In this document: in pieces, positions 8,440 to 16,482 of the stretch
How positions within the stretch are numbered: position 1 is the first letter of the stretch
How the letters are laid out: each line of letters starts with the position of its first letter
NCBI GenBank assembly: GCA_964345225.1
Contig: CAYFQB010000050.1
Location: forward strand, 1 to 61,697
Reading direction: 5' to 3'
From: CAYFQB01 sp964345225
GTDB taxonomy: Bacteria; Nitrospirota; Thermodesulfovibrionia; Thermodesulfovibrionales; UBA6898
DNA length: 61,697 bases
Position numbers and translations under genes: made by a program
The notes under the pieces: generated by a model
Told to the model about the DNA's origin: nothing
The model's database searches: none
Seen by the model: the letters and a program-made list of their open reading frames with translations, nothing else

Positions 8440-10271
8440 ATACTTGAAATCTCTTTTCCTTCCCTGATTGTCTCAAGAAGCACCATGTCAAGTCCTTTTT
8501 CCTTAAAATATTCCTGTTCGAGAGACTCGACATAGAATCGGTCTAGACCACTGTTTTCAAGAAAATCTTCCCTCAGTGAAGAATTCCCTTGGTAAATTAT
8601 TGCAGGAAATATCTGGTTCAGATATAAGTACTCCTTGCGAAGATCTATAAACGCCTTTTCAAAAAGTTTTGCAGGAATTCTATCACTAATTCCCTTCTTA
8701 GCCAATTTTTTTGCTATATCGTTTTTGAACTGCTTTTTTAATTCTTTTATTTCCATGCCGGGGAAATAGCCTTTCATCATTTCTTTTAAGGCATCATGTA
8801 TTTCATAGTATATCTTTTCTTCATCTGTCAATTTCTTAAGATCCTTTATAACATCTTTAAAAGATGCTTCACCATTCGTAATATTCTCTATCCCCTTGAA
8901 GAGTAGTTTTAACTTTCTTTTACCATAGCTTGTTGTATATTTATTTTCGACCAGATCTTTTATAAAAATTGATTTAAAAAGGTTCTTGTCCAGTTTATCA
9001 AATTCCATCTTGTTTCCTATAAGGCTTCGCAGGGAATCCTCATTGAATTCTATGTTTTTAATGAAAGCCAGGTGGTTTAGCATTGCAAGTACATTATCAT
9101 ACCTGTCAAAGTAGGTAATAATGGAACTTAACTCCTCAAATAAACTGAAGTCGTTAGTTTTATGTGAAATCTCATCAGTGGCCTTTACTGCATCTAGAAG
9201 TATCTGCTCGAAACCTCTGTCACTTCTATAATATGCGGTGTGCTTTGCCTTTATTAACCTTACTATATCTTCCTTTATTATATGTTGTTTAAGTAAAGTG
9301 TCCTTGAAAAAGAGAGTTCCGAGTATGGATCTCACATCCTTCAGATAATCCTTTTCCTCTGTTTCATGAACCTTTTTGTCCTTCATCAGAAGTTCATCAA
9401 GCTTATCAAACAGGACAATAGGTATGTCATTTCTTATACTTAATGTTCTAAGCCTGCTCAGCTTTGCATGTTCAGAAGCACCGATCACATCTTTCATGAG
9501 TCCTCTTATAAGAATGTCTCTATATTCATCAACTACAACCCTGTTTTCAGCGTGCCTGTACATAATATCAATTTTCATCCTTTCCTGCTGATAGCTGTCA
9601 ATTTTATTTCTTAAAGCTATCTCTTCAAGATATAGTTCTTCATGTGGGTTGAGTTCCCTGTTCTTTGAATATAAATTCTTAAAGGCATTGTAATACTCCT
9701 GATTACCCCTGTTGATCAACTTGAAAATGAAAAGTATTGAATTCTGTTCATTTAGTTCCGAGAAAAAACTGCTTATCATCTCTGAATCTTTCTCATCACG
9801 TAACAGATCTGTTCTTTTGAGAAATTTTCCGACAGACATTAATACATCCTTCTGACGCTTTCTGTAATCATCTTTAAATTCAGATGAAACTATGAAATAA
9901 TAATTTCTTACAGCATGACCCATCAGAAAAAGCTTGTAAAATGTTTCTGACCCGTCAGTTTCATTAGTAAAAACAACCTGCTCATTATCGTCCAAAAATG
10001 CACCAAACATTATCAATCGGTTTGAAATATCGCTTTTCGTTAAATCCTTTACAGGCTTTTCAACTCCGAACATATACTCACAAAAACTTCCGCCTATACC
10101 TCTATAACTTATATTATCTTCCGATATTGTGAATTCATTGCCTCTTGAGAAAAATCTAATACTTGAACTCCCCTCCTCAAAGAAATATGTGTTGTATGTG
10201 CTTACGCCAATAACAAATGCAAAAAAATCCACAGGGCCGATACTGCCATGAAGTCCAAGGTCTTTAATCAT
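8418..10271 (-). CDS. Large conserved hypothetical protein (possibly TIGR04442-like)
   Basis: A roughly 617-aa soluble, charged, largely helical protein with no signal peptide and no catalytic motif I can name. The N-terminus (MIKDLGLHGSIG, then VSTYNTYFFEE) recalls the uncharacterised TIGR04442 family of Geobacter/Nitrospirota-type bacteria; this is from memory and not verified. I prefer the ATG at 10271 over an upstream in-frame TTG at 10292, because homology-like sequence begins at MIKDL. The last seven residues (IGGGERI) and the stop are encoded antisense to the 3' end of tRNA-Cys, so the true C-terminus depends on that overlap. Function unknown. Confidence 0.7.
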   Translation of the reverse strand: MIKDLGLHGSIGPVDFFAFVIGVSTYNTYFFEEGSSSIRFFSRGNEFTISEDNISYRGIGGSFCEYMFGVEKPVKDLTKSDISNRLIMFGAFLDDNEQVVFTNETDGSETFYKLFLMGHAVRNYYFIVSSEFKDDYRKRQKDVLMSVGKFLKRTDLLRDEKDSEMISSFFSELNEQNSILFIFKLINRGNQEYYNAFKNLYSKNRELNPHEELYLEEIALRNKIDSYQQERMKIDIMYRHAENRVVVDEYRDILIRGLMKDVIGASEHAKLSRLRTLSIRNDIPIVLFDKLDELLMKDKKVHETEEKDYLKDVRSILGTLFFKDTLLKQHIIKEDIVRLIKAKHTAYYRSDRGFEQILLDAVKATDEISHKTNDFSLFEELSSIITYFDRYDNVLAMLNHLAFIKNIEFNEDSLRSLIGNKMEFDKLDKNLFKSIFIKDLVENKYTTSYGKRKLKLLFKGIENITNGEASFKDVIKDLKKLTDEEKIYYEIHDALKEMMKGYFPGMEIKELKKQFKNDIAKKLAKKGISDRIPAKLFEKAFIDLRKEYLYLNQIFPAIIYQGNSSLREDFLENSGLDRFYVESLEQEYFKEKGLDMVLLETIREGKEISSIGGGERI

Positions 10272-10412
10272 AGTAAAAATATACCATAGCAAAGTTAAAA
10301 TATTCTATTTACATATCAATCAATTTTATGTCAATCTTCTTACTTAAAGATTGTCTTAAGAAAATGTTTTTGTCTATCATAATGATATTATTAAGGACTG
10401 TGAGGTAAGGAC

Positions 10413-12386
10413 ATGGAGACTATTATTAGGAATAATTTTCAATACATTCCATGCAGGATTATCTTATGTTGCATTATTGTATTGCTTTCCACCCCGATCT
10501 TAAATCTTAATAATGCCTGCGCAGTAGATATCGAAGGGGTAGAATATTTCAAAAATGGCAAAAATAACCTTGATGAAGGCAATTATACCGATGCAGTTAA
10601 AAATCTTTCCAGTGCCATGAAAGAGTTCAGTCTGCTTGAAGACTATACACTATTTTATCTCTCTGAAGCATATCATGAGCTTGGAGAACACGGGAAAGCT
10701 TTTGATACAATTCAGACACTGCTTAAAAAGTATCCCCTGTCGCCTCTGAGAAAAAAAGCAAGAAGATCAGAGATCAGAGAGGCGAGTGAGCATGCCAGAG
10801 AAAATCTTCTGCAATTATTAAAGTCCTATGTAAAGGACTATCCTGAAGATGAAGAGATAAAGTTTACGTATGGCCTTTTCCTAAAGGCAACAGGTGAAGA
10901 TGGCAAGGCAACATCTGTATTCAAGGACATATATATAAATGGAGGTGCTTTATCAAATACTGCTTACTCTGAATTGAACCCCTCGGATATTAAGTCAAAA
11001 GACCTCATTGTCAGGGCTGAAAATCTGAAAAAGAAACATGAATATGAAGAGGCAGAGCACGCTTTAAGAAAAGCCCTGCTAATTGACGATGGCAGCAACA
11101 GTTTCAAGATAAATAAAAGTCTTGGCTTATCACTATTCATGCAGAAGAAATATATTGAGGCAGCGGAAATCTACGACAAGATTGATGATATTTACTTTAA
11201 GGCCTTCTCCCTGTATAGAGCAGGAGATAGAGAAGGGTTTGATATGGCTCTTAATGAACTCATAGCAAGGAAAAACAGGAAAACAGCTCATCTTCTTATT
11301 GCAATGGCTTCTGATAAGAGAAGAGAAAAAGACATCGAAAATGCTCTAACGATTTACAATGATGTGTTAAAAAATTATCCCTCGGAAAAAGTGAAAGCTA
11401 TGTGGGGATTGGGATGGACTTATTATGTTTCAGGAGAATATAAGAAATCATCAGAGATCTTCTCAAAGTTGTACTTTACTTATAATAATCCGAAATACCT
11501 TTATTGGCAGGCAAGGAGCATCGAAGCCTTAGGTGACAATGCAACAGACCTTTATAACTCACTTCTTAGAATGGATGACAATTTTTATGGCATTCTGTCA
11601 TATGTAAAAAATAAGAAGAAAATTGTCAAATCTGTTTCACCCAAAGAAAATTCATTTACTATGTACACTGAAAACTCACGGAAAATCCAGCGAATTGAGA
11701 CCCTTCTGTCTCTCGGTATGTCTGAAGAAACAGTCATGGAATTAACAGATTTTATAAAAATGGTTAATTCAACTGAAGGATTGATATATATCATTTCAAA
11801 ATTTCATGAGCTTGGAGAATTCAAACGTGCACTTGATCTGGTATCAAGAATTCCATACTCCGAAAAACTGCACATGTTCTGGTATCCTATTGCATTCTGG
11901 GATATCATTGAACAAATTTCAATAAAATTCGAGTTAGACCCTCTTATTATACTTTCAGTGATAAGGGAAGAAAGCCGATTTGATGTTGATGCAAAATCAG
12001 CTGCATGCGCATATGGACTCATGCAGATTATGCCCAAGACAGCATATAATCTGGACAAAAAGCTGAAACTCGGTATATACAAAGTATCACAGATAAATAA
12101 TGTAAAAATGAACATCCAGCTTGGAACATATTACTTAAAATCTCTATTTAATGAGTTCAAATCACTGGCCTATGTCCTTGCTGCTTATAACGCCGGCGAA
12201 TTGATTGTAAGGAAATGGATAGAGAGTGGGGACTACAGTTCAGTTGACGAATTTATCGAGGATATCCCTTATCCCGAAACCAGAAATTATGTCAAAAGAG
12301 TTATAACCTCCTATTTTCAGTACAAAAAATTCTCAAATTTTTTTACAGAGGATACAGATTTTGACATAATACCCGGCAAACTTTAA
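10413..12386 (+). CDS. slt: Soluble lytic murein transglycosylase with TPR-like superhelix
   Basis: A 657-aa exported protein with an N-terminal signal segment (hydrophobic 14-36). A long helical-repeat region with TPR-like units follows (about 40-500), for example GNYTDAVKNLSSAMK and YEEAEHALRKALLI. The C-terminal SLT catalytic domain (about 505-640) has the glutamate in REESRFD, GLMQIMP and AAYNAG, all intact. It cleaves the MurNAc-GlcNAc bond in peptidoglycan with 1,6-anhydro product formation. A ribosome binding site AGGTAAGG precedes the ATG. Length and order match the Slt70 family. Confidence 0.92.
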   Translation: METIIRNNFQYIPCRIILCCIIVLLSTPILNLNNACAVDIEGVEYFKNGKNNLDEGNYTDAVKNLSSAMKEFSLLEDYTLFYLSEAYHELGEHGKAFDTIQTLLKKYPLSPLRKKARRSEIREASEHARENLLQLLKSYVKDYPEDEEIKFTYGLFLKATGEDGKATSVFKDIYINGGALSNTAYSELNPSDIKSKDLIVRAENLKKKHEYEEAEHALRKALLIDDGSNSFKINKSLGLSLFMQKKYIEAAEIYDKIDDIYFKAFSLYRAGDREGFDMALNELIARKNRKTAHLLIAMASDKRREKDIENALTIYNDVLKNYPSEKVKAMWGLGWTYYVSGEYKKSSEIFSKLYFTYNNPKYLYWQARSIEALGDNATDLYNSLLRMDDNFYGILSYVKNKKKIVKSVSPKENSFTMYTENSRKIQRIETLLSLGMSEETVMELTDFIKMVNSTEGLIYIISKFHELGEFKRALDLVSRIPYSEKLHMFWYPIAFWDIIEQISIKFELDPLIILSVIREESRFDVDAKSAACAYGLMQIMPKTAYNLDKKLKLGIYKVSQINNVKMNIQLGTYYLKSLFNEFKSLAYVLAAYNAGELIVRKWIESGDYSSVDEFIEDIPYPETRNYVKRVITSYFQYKKFSNFFTEDTDFDIIPGKL

Positions 12387-12414
12387 CTTTTAACTTTGTA
12401 ATTCATAATTATTA

Positions 12415-12456
12415 TTTACCCCGTAAAAAAGCCCCGTAATTTCTAACGGTGGTAAC
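12415..12456. repeat. Short CCCCGTT palindrome (variant copy)
   Basis: TTTACCCCGTAAAAAAGCC on the left and TTTCTAACGGTGGTAAC on the right form a degenerate copy of the palindromic family, just downstream of the transglycosylase gene. Confidence 0.65.
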
Positions 12457-12634
12457 ATGATTTTTTCAACTTTTTACAGAAATACGTTGATTAATCCACT
12501 ATAAAATATTCATATAGACATTACAGGTTAGTATCTGGTATTTTACTTGTAGAATGGGAGGGGAAAGAACTCTTTTTGATAATGATACTTTTTTCGAAGA
12601 CAGATCTTCTAATATAAAAAAGGAGGTACCATCA

Positions 12635-12853
12635 TTGGACAGGTTAAAAAATCTTGAAGAAAAAATTACTGTTGCTGTTGATAAAGTAAAGTTATTAAAG
12701 GACGAAAAAAACTTATTTGAAAAAAAGATAAAAGAACTCGAAGACCTTCTAAATGAAAAAAATCAGGAAATAGAGGCTTTAAAATCAGAAAAAGTATCAA
12801 TCAAAAACCAAGTAGAAGAGCTTTTAGACGAGCTTGAAACCCTGGAAATCTGA
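12635..12853 (+). CDS. zapB: ZapB-like coiled-coil cell-division protein
   Basis: A small protein that is almost entirely coiled coil (heptads through KNLEEKITVAVDKVKLL and onward), directly upstream of zapA. A perfect AGGAGG followed by 8 nt precedes a TTG at 12635, giving a 72-aa product of normal ZapB length. A longer reading from ATG 12554 (99 aa) lacks a good ribosome binding site. ZapB acts with ZapA at the FtsZ ring. The assignment rests on size, coiled coil and neighbour; the family has little sequence signature. Confidence 0.7.
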   Translation: MDRLKNLEEKITVAVDKVKLLKDEKNLFEKKIKELEDLLNEKNQEIEALKSEKVSIKNQVEELLDELETLEI

Positions 12854-12858
12854 TAAAA

Positions 12859-13125
12859 ATGGGAAGCACTGAAGTTACAATACTGGGCCAAAAATATACG
12901 ATTAAAGGCGATGCCCCTGAAGATTACATAAAAAAACTGGCTGCTTTTGTTGATGCTGAACTTAAGAAGGTATGCAATTCTTCTACTAATATAACACCCC
13001 TTAAAGCAGCTATACTCGCTTCACTGAATATTTCTGATGAGCTTCACAAACTTCAAGATGCGCAGGAGAATGCAACCAGAAACATTGAAGAACAGACTAG
13101 AGTCCTGACAGGACTTTTAGACTGA
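12859..13125 (+). CDS. zapA: Cell division protein ZapA
   Basis: An 88-aa protein beginning with the typical ZapA strand pair (VTILGQKYTIKGDAPEDYI), followed by a helical region ending in coiled coil. It binds FtsZ and promotes filament bundling at the division ring. It starts 5 nt after the zapB-like stop, so the two are one transcription unit. The 127-nt spacer downstream was checked for 6S RNA and does not fit. Confidence 0.88.
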   Translation: MGSTEVTILGQKYTIKGDAPEDYIKKLAAFVDAELKKVCNSSTNITPLKAAILASLNISDELHKLQDAQENATRNIEEQTRVLTGLLD

Positions 13126-13252
13126 ATTCTGAATTTTTACCGGTTGAAGCTCAATTAACAAGCCAGCGGAGAAGTTGATAATCTCATATCTTAATCTGCA
13201 GGGTTAAAGATTATTTCAGTTGATCTCACACCCTTATCTTTCTAACTAATTA

Positions 13253-14068
13253 TTATCTTGTTATTTTCTTAATGTCCTTTGCCATCTTTATATTACCGTG
13301 CTCTACAAATTGGTGACAGAAGAAACAGTCTATCTGTTTTCCTGTAACATGCTGCTGGTGTACAAAAACGGCATCATTGTATTTCTCTGTACGGTCTATA
13401 TGGCAGAAAAAACATCTCTCTTTAGGGACAAGACCCTCTCCTATCTTAACGGATATATGACAGCTGTTACATGTGTAGCCTTTCTCAAGCGGCTTTAGAT
13501 GGCTAAACAGCACCCCCCTGTATCTGACATTTCTCTTTGGTTCCTTATGACATACAGTACATCTTCTTTTATGCTCTGTAGTATCCTTAACATTCAGATG
13601 ACAAAGAAAACATACATTTGTCGATACCTTCATATGTTCTCCCTGAACAATATCTGAATGACAGCTTCTGCAATGCAGGTCTATCCCTCTTCTATGCTGC
13701 GTAAAATGGGGTTTATGGTCAAAAACAATATCCCACTTTGTAAAGTTCACCTTGGACTCTATTAATCTCCTTTCATGGCAACCGGGCTGAAGGCATTTAT
13801 AATCAGGCACATTTGTTAACGGCCTCGGATTGTATGTCCCTGCAATAAACCTAAGCTGTCCGGAAAGGGCATTAAAGGGTCCATATTTGTGACATTTCAG
13901 GCATGGCACCATATTGTGAGTCGATCTCTCCCACTTGTTGTAATATACAGTGATAAAATGGCAGTACCTGCAGATACCCGGTTCTTCTATCATTACTTCT
14001 TTAATAAAAAAATAACTCGTAACCAATAGGATCAAAAGAACTATTATAAATATGGCAGCAATCTTCAT
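13253..14068 (-). CDS. NapC/NirT-like nine-haem c-type cytochrome
   Basis: A 271-aa protein with an N-terminal membrane anchor (about 4-24) and nine haem-binding motifs: eight CXXCH plus one CX4CH (CLQPGCH near residue 93). The first section (CRYCH, then CLKCH with SGQLRFIAG) is NapC/NrfH-like. The second half is a string of c3/c7-like haems with bis-His spacing. Such proteins take electrons from menaquinol and pass them to periplasmic partners. CX4CH needs the c3-type haem attachment machinery, so that motif may or may not be loaded. No partner enzyme is adjacent. Confidence 0.82.
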   Translation of the reverse strand: MKIAAIFIIVLLILLVTSYFFIKEVMIEEPGICRYCHFITVYYNKWERSTHNMVPCLKCHKYGPFNALSGQLRFIAGTYNPRPLTNVPDYKCLQPGCHERRLIESKVNFTKWDIVFDHKPHFTQHRRGIDLHCRSCHSDIVQGEHMKVSTNVCFLCHLNVKDTTEHKRRCTVCHKEPKRNVRYRGVLFSHLKPLEKGYTCNSCHISVKIGEGLVPKERCFFCHIDRTEKYNDAVFVHQQHVTGKQIDCFFCHQFVEHGNIKMAKDIKKITR

Positions 14069-14144
14069 CTTTTAGAATATCACCCTATATATTTATTATA
14101 TAAGGTTCTTCTCTATATTTTCCCTACTTCGATTAAGTCACAAA

Positions 14145-14283
14145 AAAAGTAGGAAGTAGGCGGTAAGCAGTAAGGAGTAAAAAAGCAAAAATAGTTTCTT
14201 TAGTTTAAACCGGATAAACCAGAAAAACCAGAGAAACCAGATTACGAAACGGGCGTCGTTACCGTGACCGTAAGACGTAACCT
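14145..14283. repeat. Composite repeat: heptamer tract, CTGGTTT block and GGTTACG element
   Basis: Contains GTAGGAAGTAGGCGGTAAGC-type 7-nt repeats (14145-14182). A block at 14192-14246 has a near-identical inverted copy at 19922-19980. The GGTTACG element (14247-14283, minus orientation) follows. The rest of the spacer 14069-14350 is AT rich with no gene seen. Confidence 0.75.
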
Positions 14284-14350
14284 AAAGAAGAAACAGCAAA
14301 TATATTCTCGTACAATATTAGATTCATATGCTATTATTTAATGTAATTAA

Positions 14351-16147
14351 ATGGATGAAAAAATAAAAAAATCTTTATTGAAAATACTTTCTTCAGCAGG
14401 GCTTTTATCAAAAAAGCAGATAGAAGATATCCTCTCTAAAGAAGACCTGATCCGTTCCAGGCTTCTTAAATCAAAAGGCACAACTATCAGGCGTGGAAGG
14501 ATTCTACATCCCGATATTTCTCTTATCGATATTATTGATCACATGAAATTAAAAGTACAAGGCAATGATTCCACAATCCTTACAGAAGAGATCATAATGA
14601 AAGAGGTTGCAGGGCATCTCGGTTTGCCATTTTTAAAAATAGACCCTTTAAAGCTTGATTCTGATGTAGTAACAAAGATAATTTCAAGGCCATATGCCAT
14701 TAAGTATCAGCTTGTGACTATTGATATTTCAGGCAATATGCTGACTGTAGCTACATCTTATCCATTTGAACTTGAAGGTATTGAAGGAATCAAACAATCT
14801 AAAGGATACGAGATAGAGATGGTCGTCTCGACAAAATCGGATATAATGAAGATTATCACGGAGTTCTATGGTTTCAAATCTTCTATAGACGCTGCCCATA
14901 ATGAACTTACATCGCAGATAGATCTCGGTAATCTTGAACAATATGTAAAACTAAAATCAGTTTCAGAACTTGGCGCAACAGACCAGCACATTATCAATGC
15001 AGTCGAATACCTTCTGCATTACGCCTATTCCCAACGTGCATCGGACATACACATAGAACCAAAAAGGGACTACAGTCTTGTGCGATTCAGGATAGATGGC
15101 ATACTACATAACATCCATAAAATGCCCAAGCCTGTACATCCTGCATTTGTCTCCCGCATTAAGACACTGTCTCGAATGGATATAGCAGAGAAACGAAGAC
15201 CTCAGGACGGCAGGATCAAAACAGACCAGGATGGTAAAGAGATAGAACTTCGCGTATCAACCCTGCCCGTATCTTTTGGAGAAAAAGTTGTGATCAGGAT
15301 ATTTGATCCAAATATACTGATGCAGGATCTCCATAAACTAGGGTTTTTTGATAAAGATTTAGAAATCTTCAATACTTTTATTGCAGCTCCGTACGGGCTA
15401 ATACTTGTTACCGGTCCTACCGGTAGCGGCAAAACAACAACCCTTTATTCTTCTTTAAAGACACTTTCAACAACATATGTAAATCTTACCACCATAGAAG
15501 ACCCTGTTGAGATGATCTATGAGAATTTTAACCAAACTTCCATCCATCCACAGATCGGCATTACTTTTGCCAGCAGCCTGAGAACTATTCTCAGGCAAGA
15601 TCCTGATATAATCATGGTTGGGGAGATAAGAGATTTTGAAACAGCCGATAATGCTATTCAGGCAGCACTAACAGGACACCTTGTAATGTCAACACTCCAT
15701 ACAAATGATGCACCAAGCACTGTTACAAGACTACTTGATCTGGGCATTCAGCCCTTTTTAATAAATTCTACGCTTACCGGGATTGTAGCTCAGAGACTTG
15801 TAAGAAAAGTGTGCAAATACTGTGTGGAATGGTATCATCTAACTGAAGACGAGTGCAAAATACTCGGGTTAAGTTACGATAAGGCTAAAAACATAAATGT
15901 TGCCATCGGAACAGGTTGTCCACAGTGCAGGGGAACAGGCTATCTCGGAAGGACAGGAGTGTTTGAGGTTATGGAAATAACGGATAAGATAAGGATTGCA
16001 ATTGATAATAAAGCAGCCCCTGCTCAAATCAAACAGATCGCAAAAAGCGAAGGCTTTAAAACTCTCCGGGAAAATGCTATAAAATTATTGTTAAAAGGCG
16101 AAACCTCATTTGATGAGATTGTAAGAGTCAAAGGACTTCTGGCGTAA
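14351..16147 (+). CDS. GspE/PilB-type secretion or pilus assembly ATPase
   Basis: A 598-aa protein with an N-terminal GspE/MshEN-like domain (about 70-180). The AAA+ ATPase core carries Walker A GPTGSGKTTT near residue 355, the Asp box IEDPVE, Walker B and a His box. A tetracysteine zinc element (CKYC ... CPQC, about 495-540) is typical of PilB/GspE rather than PilT. It powers assembly of a type IV pilus or type II pseudopilus at the inner membrane. No pilin or PilC/GspF gene is adjacent, so the system served cannot be fixed. No strong ribosome binding site is visible. Confidence 0.9.
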   Translation: MDEKIKKSLLKILSSAGLLSKKQIEDILSKEDLIRSRLLKSKGTTIRRGRILHPDISLIDIIDHMKLKVQGNDSTILTEEIIMKEVAGHLGLPFLKIDPLKLDSDVVTKIISRPYAIKYQLVTIDISGNMLTVATSYPFELEGIEGIKQSKGYEIEMVVSTKSDIMKIITEFYGFKSSIDAAHNELTSQIDLGNLEQYVKLKSVSELGATDQHIINAVEYLLHYAYSQRASDIHIEPKRDYSLVRFRIDGILHNIHKMPKPVHPAFVSRIKTLSRMDIAEKRRPQDGRIKTDQDGKEIELRVSTLPVSFGEKVVIRIFDPNILMQDLHKLGFFDKDLEIFNTFIAAPYGLILVTGPTGSGKTTTLYSSLKTLSTTYVNLTTIEDPVEMIYENFNQTSIHPQIGITFASSLRTILRQDPDIIMVGEIRDFETADNAIQAALTGHLVMSTLHTNDAPSTVTRLLDLGIQPFLINSTLTGIVAQRLVRKVCKYCVEWYHLTEDECKILGLSYDKAKNINVAIGTGCPQCRGTGYLGRTGVFEVMEITDKIRIAIDNKAAPAQIKQIAKSEGFKTLRENAIKLLLKGETSFDEIVRVKGLLA

Positions 16148-16253
16148 TTTACCCTCTGCCTGCCTGTTAAAAAATACCCAACAAATAACAAACACCCAAT
16201 TCACAGGAAATATTTTTTAAAATCAAAACGTTTATAATTTTTATACTTTTATC

Positions 16254-16305
16254 TTGACATGCACAATATATTGTGGTTTAATTGTAACGTTATACAATTT
16301 ATTGT
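16254..16305 (+). promoter_or_regulatory. nrdJ promoter with two NrdR boxes
   Basis: TTGACA (16254-16259), a 17-bp spacer and TTTAAT (16277-16282) form a sigma-70-type promoter. The perfect palindrome CACAATATATTGTG (16262-16275) lies inside the spacer. A second box ACAATTTATTGT (16294-16305) is centred 31 bp downstream. Paired boxes about three helical turns apart and matching acaCwAtATaTwGtgt are the hallmark of the ribonucleotide reductase repressor NrdR. A ~175-nt AT-rich leader follows with no B12 box seen. Confidence 0.85.
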
Positions 16306-16482
16306 TATTTTAACTGTTCTCTATCATGGGGAAATTTACAAAATACAGTAACATAAATTTCTGCCGACTTATAATAAGTAACTATTTTTATTATCTATCA
16401 GGAAAGAGAATTGTCTTTTGGGCTAAAATAATTTTTAATAATTTAATAAATAAATCAAATAATTTCCGGGGAGGATTTTTTT

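Noticed and set aside
10272..10292. TTG start adding seven residues to the large unknown protein
   Set aside because: The added MLWYIFT has no ribosome binding site, and the recognisable family-like start is MIKDL at the ATG 10271.
13126..13252. 6S RNA gene downstream of zapA, its common place in other bacteria
   Set aside because: The spacer is only 127 nt, shorter than 6S RNA, and shows no long imperfect hairpin with a central bubble.
16306..16482. Cobalamin riboswitch before the B12-dependent nrdJ
   Set aside because: No B12-box-like GCCACTG or conserved helices were found; NrdR boxes explain regulation better.
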